Below, piece after piece: positions 9,425 through 17,967 of a DNA stretch of 64,000 bases. Source of the stretch: Rubellimicrobium thermophilum DSM 16684 (GTDB lineage: Bacteria; Pseudomonadota; Alphaproteobacteria; Rhodobacterales; Rhodobacteraceae). Every line of letters starts with the position of its first letter. Position 1 is the stretch's first letter. Made by a program: the position numbers and the translations under genes. Below the pieces are notes generated by a model that was given only the letters and a program-made list of their open reading frames with translations, was not told the DNA's origin and made no database searches. The DNA lies in contig NZ_KE557320.1 in NCBI RefSeq assembly GCF_000442315.1, forward strand, positions 769,606 through 833,605. The letters are read 5' to 3'.

Positions 9425-10330
9425 ATGGAAGAGACTCTCGAACCCCTCCGCCTGATGCAGGATCAGGTCCTTGCCTTCGGGCGCTCCTTCTTCGCCTGGC
9501 TGCCCAATCTGGCCTTCGCCGCGCTGGTGATCCTGATCGTCTGGCTGGCGGCGCGGATTCTCGGCCGGGCGGTGGTGCGTCTGTTGCAGATGCGCTCGGC
9601 GCGCCCCTCGCTTCAGCTCGCGATGCAGACCCTGGTCCGGTCGGCGGTATGGCTTCTGGGTCTGCTGATCACGGCGGTCATCCTGTTTCCCGGCCTCACG
9701 CCGACCCGGGCCCTGGCCGGCCTCGGCATCGGCTCGCTGGCTGTGGGTCTCGCCTTCCAGGACATCTTCGAGAACTATCTGGCCGGCCTGCTCATCCTGT
9801 TGCGCAAGCCCATGCGCATCGGCGACGATATCGAATGCGGGGATGTGGCAGGCCGGGTGGAGGTGATCACGATCCGCGACAGCCATATCCGCTGCCGCTC
9901 GGGCGAACTGATCCTGGTCCCGAATTCCTATCTCTACAAGAATCCCGTGCGTGTGCTGACGGATCGCGGCCGCCGGCGCATCGAACTGGCCGTGGGTGTC
10001 GCCTATGATACCGATCTCGACCACGCGCGCGAGGTGATCCGGGGGGTTCTTGCGGATCTCGGCACGGTGGACCGCATCCCGGAACCCGAGGTGTATGTCA
10101 CGGCCTTCGGCGAATCCTCCATCGACTTCGTGGTGCGGTGGTGGACAGGCTCCGCCCCGCCGGATGAGCTGCGCTCTCGCGATGAGGTGACAACTGCCAT
10201 CAAGCGCGCGTTGGACGAGGCGGGGATCGAGATCCCCTTCCCCTACCGGACCCTGACCTTCAGGGATCCGCTTCGCCTGCAAGGGGTGGAGGGCGGTTCA
10301 GGACCGGGCAAGGAACCCGCTGGCGCGTGA
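9425..10330 (+). CDS. Small-conductance mechanosensitive channel (MscS family)
   Basis: The protein is a 301-residue inner-membrane channel that opens under membrane tension. Three hydrophobic segments are visible (about residues 27-46, 71-90 and 96-127). The third carries the glycine/alanine-rich pore helix GLGIGSLAVGLAFQDIFENYLAG. It is followed by the beta domain (RIGDDIECGDVAGRVEVITIRDSHIR) and the C-terminal alpha/beta domain. Length fits the short E. coli-type MscS (286 aa). The stop overlaps a possible upstream start for ribB, so it may be co-transcribed with the rib genes, but nothing ties it to riboflavin. Confidence 0.93.
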   Translation: MEETLEPLRLMQDQVLAFGRSFFAWLPNLAFAALVILIVWLAARILGRAVVRLLQMRSARPSLQLAMQTLVRSAVWLLGLLITAVILFPGLTPTRALAGLGIGSLAVGLAFQDIFENYLAGLLILLRKPMRIGDDIECGDVAGRVEVITIRDSHIRCRSGELILVPNSYLYKNPVRVLTDRGRRRIELAVGVAYDTDLDHAREVIRGVLADLGTVDRIPEPEVYVTAFGESSIDFVVRWWTGSAPPDELRSRDEVTTAIKRALDEAGIEIPFPYRTLTFRDPLRLQGVEGGSGPGKEPAGA

Positions 10331-10422
10331 CCCCTGCCCTCCTGCGACCTCCGGCCGGGATCCTGCACCCTTCCCATCCTGCCGGCGCTCCGCTAGGACG
10401 CCGCCGACAGGAGCCCTGCCCC

Positions 10423-11553
10423 ATGACCCTTGCCTACGACAATCCCGGCCCCGTGGAGCGCGACTGGTCCGATGCCATCTCGCCCATCGAGGACATCATC
10501 GAAGACGCCCGCAACGGACGCATGGTCATCCTTGTCGATCATGAGGATCGCGAGAACGAGGGCGACATCTTCATCCCGGCGCAGATGGCAACGCCGGAGA
10601 AGATCAACTTCATGGCCACGCATTGCCGGGGTCTGATCTGCCTGGCGCTCACGGGGGAGCGGGTGGACCAGCTCGGCCTGCCGCTGATGGCCTCCCAGAA
10701 CTCATCGCGCCACGAGACGGCCTTCACGGTCAGCATCGAGGCGCGCGAGGGAATCTCGACCGGCATCTCCGCCCATGACCGGGCTCGCACGATCGCGGTG
10801 GCCATCGATGCCAGCCGCGGACCGCAGGACATCGCCACGCCCGGCCATGTGTTCCCCCTGCGGGCACGCGACGGCGGCGTCCTGGTCCGTGCCGGCCATA
10901 CCGAGGCCGCCGTGGACATCGCCCGTCTGGCAGGACTCAACCCCTCGGGCGTGATCTGCGAGATCATGAACGAAGACGGGACGATGGCCCGCCTGCCCGA
11001 GCTGGTCGCCTTCGCCCAGAAGCATGGGCTGAAGGTCGGGACCATTTCCGATCTGATCGCCTATCGGCGGCGCCACGACAATCTTGTCCGGCTCACATCC
11101 GAACGGATCGTGACGGCCGAAGTGGGCGGCGAATGGACGCTGCGCATCTATACCGACGAAACCCAGGGGGCCGAACACATCGCCCTCGTCAAGGGCGATC
11201 TGTCGGGCGGGGATCCGGTGCTCGTGCGGATGCATGCCCTGGATCCGCTGCTCGATGTGGTGGGCCTCGGTCCCGCGGGCCGCGCCTCCGAATTCCGCGA
11301 TGCCATGCGCGTCATCGCCGAGGAGGGGCGCGGCGTGCTCGTCCTGCTGCGCGACCTGCAGATGAAGCTCGATCCGGGCGGCGCCGGCGTCTCTCCCCAG
11401 ACACTGCGCCAGTATGGCCTCGGAGCACAGATCCTGTCCTCGCTGGGACTTTCGCGCATCGTCCTGCTGACCAACCATGCCAAACCGCGCGTGATCGGAC
11501 TTGAGGCCTACGGGCTCGAGATCATCGGGACGCGCCGGATCACGGAGGGCTGA
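10423..11553 (+). CDS. ribB: 3,4-dihydroxy-2-butanone-4-phosphate synthase with degenerate GTP cyclohydrolase II domain (RibBX type)
   Basis: The N-terminal half converts ribulose 5-phosphate to 3,4-dihydroxy-2-butanone 4-phosphate, the carbon donor for lumazine. Its active-site motif DHEDRENEGD lies at residues 39-48, with HCRGLICLALT, SAHDRARTI and GHTEAAVDIARLAG following. The C-terminal half (from about residue 215) resembles GTP cyclohydrolase II but lacks the zinc-binding cysteine cluster and the catalytic motif, so it should be inactive; this is the RibBX form common in proteobacteria. A true ribA must then sit elsewhere. The start is the ATG at 10423, with AGGAG about nine bases upstream. 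It is 376 residues long, followed 3 bases later by ribH. Confidence 0.93.
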   Translation: MTLAYDNPGPVERDWSDAISPIEDIIEDARNGRMVILVDHEDRENEGDIFIPAQMATPEKINFMATHCRGLICLALTGERVDQLGLPLMASQNSSRHETAFTVSIEAREGISTGISAHDRARTIAVAIDASRGPQDIATPGHVFPLRARDGGVLVRAGHTEAAVDIARLAGLNPSGVICEIMNEDGTMARLPELVAFAQKHGLKVGTISDLIAYRRRHDNLVRLTSERIVTAEVGGEWTLRIYTDETQGAEHIALVKGDLSGGDPVLVRMHALDPLLDVVGLGPAGRASEFRDAMRVIAEEGRGVLVLLRDLQMKLDPGGAGVSPQTLRQYGLGAQILSSLGLSRIVLLTNHAKPRVIGLEAYGLEIIGTRRITEG

Positions 11554-11556
11554 GAC

Positions 11557-12075
11557 ATGGCCGGATCCTCGACGCAAAGCCTGGCCCGCGCCGATCTGGG
11601 CGAGGCACCCGCCCGGGTACTGATCGTCTGTGCACCCTATTACCGGGACATCGCCGATCTGCTGCTGGCCGGCGCGCGGGCCGAGATCGAGGCCTGGGGC
11701 GCCACACATGAGACAGTCGAGGTGCCCGGCGCTCTCGAGATCCCGCCCGCCGTCGCCCTTGCCGCGCGGCTGGGCGATCATCATGCCTTCGTGGCCCTGG
11801 GCTGTGTCATCCGGGGCGAGACGACGCATTACCAGACCGTGGTCGAGGAATCGGCCCGCGGCCTCACCCTGCTCGGTCTTCAGGGGCACTGCATCGGCAA
11901 TGCCATCCTGACCGTAGAGAACGAGGAGCAGGCCCTTGTCCGGGCCGATCCCGCCCGGGGCAACAAGGGCGCGGATGCCGCGGCTGCAGCGCTCCATCTG
12001 CTGGCCTTCTCCCGCCGGCTGACGCGCCAGGAAAAGGGGGTCGGCTTCCTCGGCCGTCTTGGGGGCGCAGCATGA
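11557..12075 (+). CDS. ribH: 6,7-dimethyl-8-ribityllumazine synthase
   Basis: The enzyme condenses the RibB product with 5-amino-6-ribitylamino-uracil to form lumazine, the substrate of ribE. The 172-residue protein shows the family motifs VEVPGALEIPPA (residues 54-65), the catalytic loop GCVIRGETTHYQ (82-93, with H91 as the general acid/base) and GKGADAA-like phosphate-binding residues near the C-terminus (NKGADAAAAAL). The family usually forms 60-mers or pentamers in the cytoplasm. It starts 3 bases after ribB and its stop overlaps the nusB start, so these genes form one operon. Confidence 0.97.
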   Translation: MAGSSTQSLARADLGEAPARVLIVCAPYYRDIADLLLAGARAEIEAWGATHETVEVPGALEIPPAVALAARLGDHHAFVALGCVIRGETTHYQTVVEESARGLTLLGLQGHCIGNAILTVENEEQALVRADPARGNKGADAAAAALHLLAFSRRLTRQEKGVGFLGRLGGAA

Positions 12076-12593
12076 TGGATCCCGTCAAGCGCCGCCAGGC
12101 CTCTGCCGCGCGCCTCCATGCGGTGCAGGCCCTCTTCCAGATGGAGGCAGCCGGTGTGGCCGCGGATCACGTCCTGCGCGAATTCGAGACATATCGCTTC
12201 GGAGAGGTTCTGGACGGTCTCGAACTGGCCGAAGGCGATGTCGATCTGTTCCGCCGCATCGTCCTCGAGGCCGTGAACCACCAGGCGCGCATCGATCAGA
12301 TGACGGATCGTGCGCTGGTGGTCAGATGGCGCATCGAGCGTCTGGATGCCACTCTCCGCGCCCTCTTCCGCGCCGCCGGGGCGGAACTCGTCGCCCTCGA
12401 CACGCCCCCCAAGGTGATCATCTCGCAGTATCTCGATGTGGCAGAGGCCTTCTATCCGGATCTGCACTCTCCCGATGATCCTGATGCCCCACCCCTGCGC
12501 AACCGGGAAAAGGCCTTCGTCAACGCGGTCCTCGACCATATGGCACGGGAGGCACGACCCGAGGCCTTTGCGCGCTCTCGCGCACGAAATTAA
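12072..12593 (+). CDS. nusB: Transcription antitermination factor NusB
   Basis: NusB binds boxA RNA with NusE/S10 and supports antitermination on rRNA operons. The 173-residue all-helical protein begins KRRQASAARLHAVQALFQME, carries RIDQMTDRAL and RLDATLRALFRAAGAEL, and ends with an EKAFVNAVLDHMA-like helix, all family features. The start overlaps the end of ribH by four bases (ATGA). The ribH-nusB pairing is widespread in alphaproteobacteria. It converges with yacG about 400 bases downstream. Confidence 0.96.
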   Translation: MMDPVKRRQASAARLHAVQALFQMEAAGVAADHVLREFETYRFGEVLDGLELAEGDVDLFRRIVLEAVNHQARIDQMTDRALVVRWRIERLDATLRALFRAAGAELVALDTPPKVIISQYLDVAEAFYPDLHSPDDPDAPPLRNREKAFVNAVLDHMAREARPEAFARSRARN

Positions 12594-12996
12594 TCACATC
12601 TTCATCTCTGGGTGGCATGCTGGCGGCGTTCGGCCTTCATCCGGGCGTCTGCGTCAGTGTGATCGATGTCTTCGTTCCTGATTCTGCTTGCGGCAAGCAT
12701 GCCCCTGATCCACGCCCTTGCGGGGTTGCGCGCGGCTGTCATCCGCGCGCGGATCGAACGGAGCGGCGTTAGGGGTCGTGACGCCGCCCTGCATGGGCGG
12801 GGATGGCGGGAACCACGGCAACCGTGTGGGTGATCGTTTCCCGAGGACCTGTGTGTACAGGTGGGCACCAGGTAACCGGGCCACGACCCGGCCAGAGCCA
12901 GCTCCCTCGGAGTCGGTATAGGCCACTGGAAGCGAACCCGATCACGAGAGGCGCAGAACCCGCCGGGAGAAGACCTAGGCGTCCCGCGGGACCGCT
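12594..12996. other. 403-bp noncoding stretch with a chain of hairpins between convergent genes
   Basis: I see no convincing gene here. The central part holds four successive G/C hairpins in about 120 bases: CCGCCC/GGGCGG (about 12784-12800), CCACGG/CCGTGTGG (about 12814-12830), ACCTGT/ACAGGT (about 12846-12861) and CCGGG/CCCGG (about 12877-12892). A GTCCC/GGGAC hairpin follows near 12981-12992. A structured RNA is possible, but I could match it to neither RNase P RNA, tmRNA, SRP RNA nor a riboswitch. Confidence 0.4.
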
Positions 12997-13197
12997 TCAA
13001 GGGTTTTCGTGCCTGTCGTCCTCACGACCTGCAGACGGGATCTCGCCGGAGGGGCGCTCGGCCTCCTCGTCCACGGCGCTGCCGGGCAGGCGATAGTCCC
13101 CCCGCAGCCACCTTGCGAGATCCACATCGGCACAGCGGGCCGAGCAGAAAGGCCGATAGCGCTGCACGGCGGGCCTGCCGCAGATGGGACAGCTCAT
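12997..13197 (-). CDS. yacG: DNA gyrase inhibitor YacG (zinc-binding)
   Basis: This is a 66-residue zinc-finger protein with four cysteines at positions 3, 6, 18 and 22 (MSCPICGRP then RPFCSARCADVDL), followed by LARWLRGDYRLPG, the YacG signature. In E. coli YacG binds GyrB and inhibits gyrase supercoiling. The start overlaps the end of the RNase G gene by four bases, so it is the last gene of the leftward infA-maf-rng-yacG string. Confidence 0.95.
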   Translation of the reverse strand: MSCPICGRPAVQRYRPFCSARCADVDLARWLRGDYRLPGSAVDEEAERPSGEIPSAGREDDRHENP

Positions 13198-14222
13198 GAT
13201 CCCGCCTCCAGCAGCCTGGCAAGAGGCACCCTCTCGCGCTTTCTCGACAGCTCGAACAGGCCCATCGCCGTCCAGCCGAACAGGCTCGTCTCGACCGGAT
13301 CATTGCGGAAGGAATCCTTCAGCGACTGTTCGATCTGCCGCCTGTGGGCCTTGGACATCGAGACGAAGTCCACGACGATCTGACCCCCGAGGCCCCGCAG
13401 GCGAAGCTGCCGCGGCAGGGCCCGCGCTGCGGCGAGATTGGCCTTGAGGGCCGCCGCGGGCGAGCTGTCGCCCCGCGTGTTGACATCGACGGCCACCAGG
13501 GCCTGCGTTGCCTCGACCACCAGGCCGGCCTCGCCCAGATCAACATCGGGCCGCCGCAACGCTTCGATCTGCTCGGTCACGCCTTCGCGGTCGAAACCGC
13601 CGGGCGCTGTCACCACCGTCGGGGCGGACCATTCCCGCCAGGCGAGTCGATGCGGCCCATCCCCATCGGCCAGGAATTCGGGCTCGCTTCCGCGGTCCGC
13701 CATGACCTTTGCAGCCAGATCGCGCATCGCGGCGATGTCCTCGGCAATGTCGTCCTCTGCGGCCCCCTCGCAGGCGGAACGGAGGATGAGCCCATGCGGC
13801 CCCTTCATCACCCGCTCCGCAAGGGCCAGCAGGCGCGCCCGCTCCTCTTCGCTCCGGATCTGGCGCGAGACATTGAGACCCGGTGCCCCCGGCGTGACGA
13901 TGGCATAGCGTGACTTGAACAGGATACGGTCCGTCACGGGGATGGCCTTGCCGCCCTCTGCGGCGCCCGTCACCTGCACGAGGAGTCTCTCCCCCGCCTT
14001 CAGCCCCGTCGCGTGGCGCAGCCAGGCGGTTTCGCCGCCGGGCAGGCGCAGGATCATGCCCCCCTGCCCCTTCATCCCCCTGTCGCAGACGGCGCGATAG
14101 ATGCTTCCGGGGCGGGGCGCCTCGGGATCGTCGATCAGCAGATCGTCAAGCCGCCCATCCACAAGCAGGGCAGCGGCTTCGCGTCCATGCCAGTGGTCGA
14201 GGACGATGGTCCGTCCTTTCAT
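13194..14222 (-). CDS. rng: Ribonuclease E/G family protein
   Basis: The enzyme is a single-strand endoribonuclease that acts in rRNA maturation and mRNA turnover. At 342 residues it is shorter than E. coli RNase G (489) and has no RNase E scaffold tail. The catalytic region is present: [19 protein letters not shown] holds the metal-binding aspartate, and [11 protein letters not shown] gives the second aspartate. The N-terminal S1 portion is shortened ([17 protein letters not shown]). The short form is usual in Rhodobacteraceae. It overlaps maf upstream and yacG downstream by four bases each. Confidence 0.9.
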   Translation of the reverse strand: MKGRTIVLDHWHGREAAALLVDGRLDDLLIDDPEAPRPGSIYRAVCDRGMKGQGGMILRLPGGETAWLRHATGLKAGERLLVQVTGAAEGGKAIPVTDRILFKSRYAIVTPGAPGLNVSRQIRSEEERARLLALAERVMKGPHGLILRSACEGAAEDDIAEDIAAMRDLAAKVMADRGSEPEFLADGDGPHRLAWREWSAPTVVTAPGGFDREGVTEQIEALRRPDVDLGEAGLVVEATQALVAVDVNTRGDSSPAAALKANLAAARALPRQLRLRGLGGQIVVDFVSMSKAHRRQIEQSLKDSFRNDPVETSLFGWTAMGLFELSRKRERVPLARLLEAGS

Positions 14223-14815
14223 GACCCCCTCCGATAGCCCGCCGCCCTCAGCAGTCCGATCGTCTCGGCCAGCGGCAGGCCGACAACCCCGGTGAAGGAG
14301 CCGTTGATCCAGGGGATCATGGCTCCGAACGGTCCCTGGATCGCATAGGAGCCGGCCTTGCCGCGCCAGTCTCCGGTCGCCAGATAGGTGGCGATCTCCT
14401 CTCCGGTCAGGGGCTTGACCTGCACCGTCGTGGTGACCGTCCGCTCCCAGACCCGACCGCTGCGTCCCACCGTCACGGCCGTGACCACGCGGTGCCGCCG
14501 CCCGGACAACAGGCGCAGCATCCTGCCGGCCTCCTCCTCATCCGCGGGTTTTCCCAGGATGCGACGGCCGAGCGCCACCGTGGTATCGGCACAGAGCGCG
14601 ATCTCCCTTTCGCCGGGGGCGACGGCCTCGAGCTTCTCTCGCGCGATCCGGCGCACATAGTCGCGCGGCGACTCGGCCTTGCGGGGGCTTTCGTCGATCT
14701 CGGGCGGGCGCACGGCATCCGGAACGATCCCGGCCTGCGCCAGCAGGTCGAGCCGTCGCGGGCTTGCGGACCCGAGCACCAGGCGCAGGCCGGGGTCGGG
14801 TGGCAGGGGGGTCAC
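14219..14815 (-). CDS. maf: Maf-family nucleoside triphosphate pyrophosphatase
   Basis: Maf proteins hydrolyse non-canonical or pyrimidine NTPs to NMPs and keep them out of nucleic acids; some also affect septation. The 198-residue protein has [12 protein letters not shown] (residues 14-25), [14 protein letters not shown] (48-61) and [18 protein letters not shown] (about 73-90), with the catalytic aspartate in ADTTV. GSYAIQG is near residue 158. Translation starts at a GTG (14813-14815), immediately after infA. The product is cytoplasmic. Confidence 0.94.
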   Translation of the reverse strand: MTPLPPDPGLRLVLGSASPRRLDLLAQAGIVPDAVRPPEIDESPRKAESPRDYVRRIAREKLEAVAPGEREIALCADTTVALGRRILGKPADEEEAGRMLRLLSGRRHRVVTAVTVGRSGRVWERTVTTTVQVKPLTGEEIATYLATGDWRGKAGSYAIQGPFGAMIPWINGSFTGVVGLPLAETIGLLRAAGYRRGS

Positions 14816-14816
14816 G

Positions 14817-15035
14817 TCACTTGAAGCGGTAGTTGATTCGCCCCTTGGTCAGGTCATAGGGGGTCATCTCGACCTGCACCCTGTCGCCCGCAAGGACGCG
14901 GATGCGGTTCTTCCGCATCTTGCCTGCCGTATGTGCGATGATCTCATGGCCGTTCTCCAGCTCGACCCGGAACGTCGCATTCGGCAGGAGCTCCTTCACG
15001 ACCCCAGGGAATTCGAGCAGTTCTTCCTTGGCCAT
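14817..15035 (-). CDS. infA: Translation initiation factor IF-1
   Basis: IF-1 binds the ribosomal A site during initiation. The 72-residue OB-fold protein from the ATG at 15035 reads [13 protein letters not shown], with [19 protein letters not shown] and the C-terminal [12 protein letters not shown] typical of the family. An in-frame ATG at 15068 would add 11 residues not found in the family. It stands directly before maf and rng, the usual order in this group of bacteria. Confidence 0.98.
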   Translation of the reverse strand: MAKEELLEFPGVVKELLPNATFRVELENGHEIIAHTAGKMRKNRIRVLAGDRVQVEMTPYDLTKGRINYRFK

Positions 15036-15104
15036 GTGCTCTCCGAATAGCAGTGGGCCGCGTCGCACGGCCCCGTTGTTATGTGGCGGGACAGGCGGAG
15101 ATTT

Positions 15105-15632
15105 TCAAGGGGATTCTCGATCACGCCCGACCGGGGGGATGGAGATCCTGTCCGGAAGGGGATTCTCGGGGGGGCCGAAGCGGTCCAGCAGGCGGGCGAT
15201 GATCTGGTCGCGGGTCTGGCGATAATAGGTCAGCTTCTCTTCGCGCGTCTCGCCAAGCCCCGAAGGATCCAGGACAGGCCAGTATTCCACCGTCAGCGCG
15301 TGGTGGCGTGTCAGATCGAGCGCGCGATGATGGCTGGCCGGGGACAAGGCCAGGACGAGATCGAAGGAGGCCAGATCATCCCCCCATCCCTTCATCTGAT
15401 CGAAGCTGCGCACGCGGTGACGTGCCAGCTCCACGCCCAGTTCATGGCAGACCGCGACGGCAAAGCCGTCGATCTCCCGATCGTTCTTGACACCCGCCGA
15501 CTGGACATAGGCGCGGGTGCCGTAAAGGCGCTTCATCAGGGCTTCGGCCATGGGCGATCGCACGGAATTGTGATCGCAGCAGAACAGGACCGATCCCGGA
15601 AAGGCTGGGGTGATTCCTTCCCGTCCCGGCAC
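15105..15632 (-). CDS. Low-molecular-weight protein tyrosine phosphatase family protein
   Basis: The 175-residue protein carries the phosphatase P-loop CDHNSVRSP (residues 19-27, C(X5)R with catalytic C19 and R25) and a downstream aspartate loop DPSGLGE (about 132-138). The same fold is used by arsenate reductases of the ArsC/Wzb type. Because it lies in a fixed housekeeping block after UPF0262 rather than with ars genes, a protein phosphatase role is more likely, though unproven. It starts three bases after the UPF0262 stop and precedes infA. Confidence 0.88.
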   Translation of the reverse strand: MPGREGITPAFPGSVLFCCDHNSVRSPMAEALMKRLYGTRAYVQSAGVKNDREIDGFAVAVCHELGVELARHRVRSFDQMKGWGDDLASFDLVLALSPASHHRALDLTRHHALTVEYWPVLDPSGLGETREEKLTYYRQTRDQIIARLLDRFGPPENPLPDRISIPPVGRDRESP

Positions 15633-15635
15633 CCG

Positions 15636-16115
15636 TCATTCTCCCCATTGCAGGACGCAGACCAGCGTGAACAGCCGCCGGGCCGTATCCTGGTCCATCT
15701 CGACCTTGCCTTCGAGGCGCTCCTGCAGGATGCGGGCGCCCTCGTTGTGGATTCCCCGACGGGCCATGTCGATCGTCTCGATCTGGCTGGGCGGAAGGCG
15801 GCGGATCGCATCGTAATAGCTTTCGCAGATGCGGAAATAGTCCTTCACCACCTGGCGGAACGGCCCGAGGGAGAGATGGATCTCGCCCGCCGGCTGGCCC
15901 TCTGCGCTGTGGATCGCCAGCACCAGCCGCCTGTCGCGCAGCCCGAGCGAGAGCCGCCATGGTCCCTGTGCAGCCCCCCCGTCGCGCGGGACCAGGCGGA
16001 ACCGGTTGTCCTCCAGAAGATCGAGGATGGCGACGCGTCGTTCCTGCTCGATATCGGGGGTTGGAGGAACGCGCCCCCCGTCGTCGATGTCGATGGCGAT
16101 GATCCGGTCCGTCAT
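15636..16115 (-). CDS. UPF0262 family protein
   Basis: This 159-residue conserved protein is of unknown function. Distinctive parts are ERRVAILDLLEDNRF (about residues 24-38), LSLGPFRQVVKDYFRICESYYDAIR (about 81-105) and ARRGIHNEGARILQERLEGKV (about 118-138). There is no signal peptide or membrane helix. Its start overlaps the end of hisD by four bases (ATGA), and the phosphatase follows three bases later. The hisD-UPF0262-phosphatase order is conserved in alphaproteobacteria, but this does not reveal a role. Confidence 0.92.
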   Translation of the reverse strand: MTDRIIAIDIDDGGRVPPTPDIEQERRVAILDLLEDNRFRLVPRDGGAAQGPWRLSLGLRDRRLVLAIHSAEGQPAGEIHLSLGPFRQVVKDYFRICESYYDAIRRLPPSQIETIDMARRGIHNEGARILQERLEGKVEMDQDTARRLFTLVCVLQWGE

Positions 16116-17425
16116 GCGGGAGCATCAAGGTTCAGGGCATCGAGCCGTGCCCGCACGCTCAGCCCGTGGGCATCGAGCCGCTCGGCCCTGGCCAGATGCT
16201 CGGCCGCGGGGCCCAGGCGTGCCATGGCATCCGGGGTCAGGCGGGTCACCGTCGTGCGCTTCAGGAAGGGCATCACCGACAGACCGGAGGAGAAGCGGGC
16301 CGTCCGCGCCGTGGGCAGGACATGATTCGGCCCGGCCACATAGTCTCCGATGGCTTCGGGCGTCCAGGGGCCGAGGAACATTGCCCCCGCATGACTGATC
16401 CGCGCGGCCAGGGCCTCGGGCTCCGCGACCAGAAGCTCCAGATGCTCGGGTGCGATCCGGTCGGCGAGCTGCGCGGCCTCGCCCAGGCTGCGCGTGACGA
16501 TCACCGCCCCGAAATCGCGCCAGGCGGCAGCGGCGATGTCCCGGCGCGGCAGCCCCGGCAGCTTCAGCTCCACCGTCGCAGCCACCGCCCGTCCGAAGGC
16601 GGGATCGTCGGTCAGCAGGATCGCCTGTGCGGTCGGGTCATGCTCGGCCTGACTGAGCAGATCGAGCGCAACCCAGCCCGGTTCGTTGTGGCGGTCGGCA
16701 ATGACAAGGATCTCGGACGGGCCGGCGATCATGTCGATGCCGACATGGCCAAAGACCCGTCGCTTGGCGGCGGCGACCCAGGCATTGCCCGGCCCCGTGA
16801 TGACATCGACGGGCGCCAGACTTTCGGTGCCATAGGCCAGTGCGGCGATGGCCTGGGCCCCGCCGATGCGCCAGATCTCGTCCACTCCGGCGATCCGGCA
16901 GGCCAGCATCACGAGCGGGTTGAGCACCCCGCCGGGGGCCGGAACCGTCACCACAAGGCGCCCCACCCCCGCCACCTTGGCCGGGATTGCGTTCATCAGG
17001 ACAGAGGACGGATAGGCCGCCGTCCCGCCGGGAACATACAGACCGGCCGCGGCCACGGGACGCCAGCGCCAGCCCAGCGTGACGCCGGCCTCGTCCTCCC
17101 ACAGGGCATCGTCGGGCATCTGCCGATCATGATAGGCCCGGATGCGTTCGGCGGCGAGCGTCAGCGCCTTGCGTTCTGCCTCGGGGACGCGGGCGGCCAG
17201 GGCGTCGATCTCGGCATCCGGCACGCGCAATGTGTGCGATGTCAGCGTCACCCGGTCGAAACGGGCTGTCAGATCGATCAGCGCCCGGTCGCCGCGCGCG
17301 CGGACATCGGCGATGATATCCGCCACGGCCGCATCCACATCCTCGTCCACCTCGCGCTTGCGCGCCAGAAAGGCGCGGAAAGCCGCCTCGAATCCCGGAT
17401 CGGTGGTGGACAGGAACTGGGGCAT
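16112..17425 (-). CDS. hisD: Histidinol dehydrogenase
   Basis: HisD catalyses the last two steps of histidine synthesis, oxidising L-histidinol to histidine with two NAD+. The 437-residue protein is full length. It shows VPGGTAAYPSSVLMN, GGAQAIAALAYGT, the signature GPSEILVIAD, QAEHDPTAQ (zinc ligands) and the catalytic APEHLEL glutamate/histidine pair, then GPNHVLPT. Other his genes are not in the window. It is upstream of UPF0262 in the leftward block. Confidence 0.97.
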   Translation of the reverse strand: MPQFLSTTDPGFEAAFRAFLARKREVDEDVDAAVADIIADVRARGDRALIDLTARFDRVTLTSHTLRVPDAEIDALAARVPEAERKALTLAAERIRAYHDRQMPDDALWEDEAGVTLGWRWRPVAAAGLYVPGGTAAYPSSVLMNAIPAKVAGVGRLVVTVPAPGGVLNPLVMLACRIAGVDEIWRIGGAQAIAALAYGTESLAPVDVITGPGNAWVAAAKRRVFGHVGIDMIAGPSEILVIADRHNEPGWVALDLLSQAEHDPTAQAILLTDDPAFGRAVAATVELKLPGLPRRDIAAAAWRDFGAVIVTRSLGEAAQLADRIAPEHLELLVAEPEALAARISHAGAMFLGPWTPEAIGDYVAGPNHVLPTARTARFSSGLSVMPFLKRTTVTRLTPDAMARLGPAAEHLARAERLDAHGLSVRARLDALNLDAPA

Positions 17426-17499
17426 GGCAGGCTTCCTTCCGCGCCGGACCTTTTCCCTCCCCCCTTAACCCGCTGCGCAACGGGCCGGAAGGGCAGCGA

Positions 17500-17967
17500 T
17501 CAGTCGGGATGCGATGGCGCCCGGCGCGACGGCGCCAGATAGGGCCGCGTCACATCGGTCAGCGTGACCTCCAGCGCCTCGGCTTCGACCGCTACGGTCC
17601 CGTCCCCGGCCAGCGTCAGGATCACGCGCCCCGGCCCTTCCGGCGCACCTTCCCAGGACAGGGCGAGCAGCGACAGCACGAGATCCCGATCCCCGCGGTC
17701 GAAGCCCTGACTGCGCACGGCCGTCGCCCCCTCGATCACGAGCATGGATCGCACCCTCTCGGGCGTGCGGGTGCCGTTCTCCCAGCGGAAGCGGTTGATC
17801 AGCGCCGCAAACCGCCTGCGCCCCCGCATCCAGGCCATGTCTGCGCCTGTCAGCACCGCATCCTGCACGAGAGCCGAAATCACCCTCAGATCCTCGCCGT
17901 CCAGCGCGCGGAGCCGCAGCGGCCCCTCCTCCGCATCGGCGAAGCGCGCATCCCCCCCGTCGCTCAC
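17500..17967 (-). CDS. DUF2948 family protein
   Basis: This 155-residue protein starts at a GTG (17965-17967) that overlaps the murA stop (GTGA). Recognisable parts are [36 protein letters not shown] and the C-terminal [18 protein letters not shown]. It matches the DUF2948 family found next to murA and hisD in Rhodobacterales. No catalytic motif, signal or membrane segment is visible and the function is unknown. The overlap suggests translational coupling with murA. Confidence 0.9.
   Translation of the reverse strand: MSDGGDARFADAEEGPLRLRALDGEDLRVISALVQDAVLTGADMAWMRGRRRFAALINRFRWENGTRTPERVRSMLVIEGATAVRSQGFDRGDRDLVLSLLALSWEGAPEGPGRVILTLAGDGTVAVEAEALEVTLTDVTRPYLAPSRRAPSHPD

Noticed and set aside
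12594..12996. RNase P RNA, tmRNA or cobalamin riboswitch
   Set aside because: The conserved RNase P core, a tmRNA tag or T-arm, and the B12 box were all absent on both strands; GCCACTG alone is not enough.
15105..15632. Arsenate reductase arsC linked to acr3
   Set aside because: The protein has the LMW phosphatase P-loop but lies 4 kb away in a conserved housekeeping block, so arsenic reduction is not supported.
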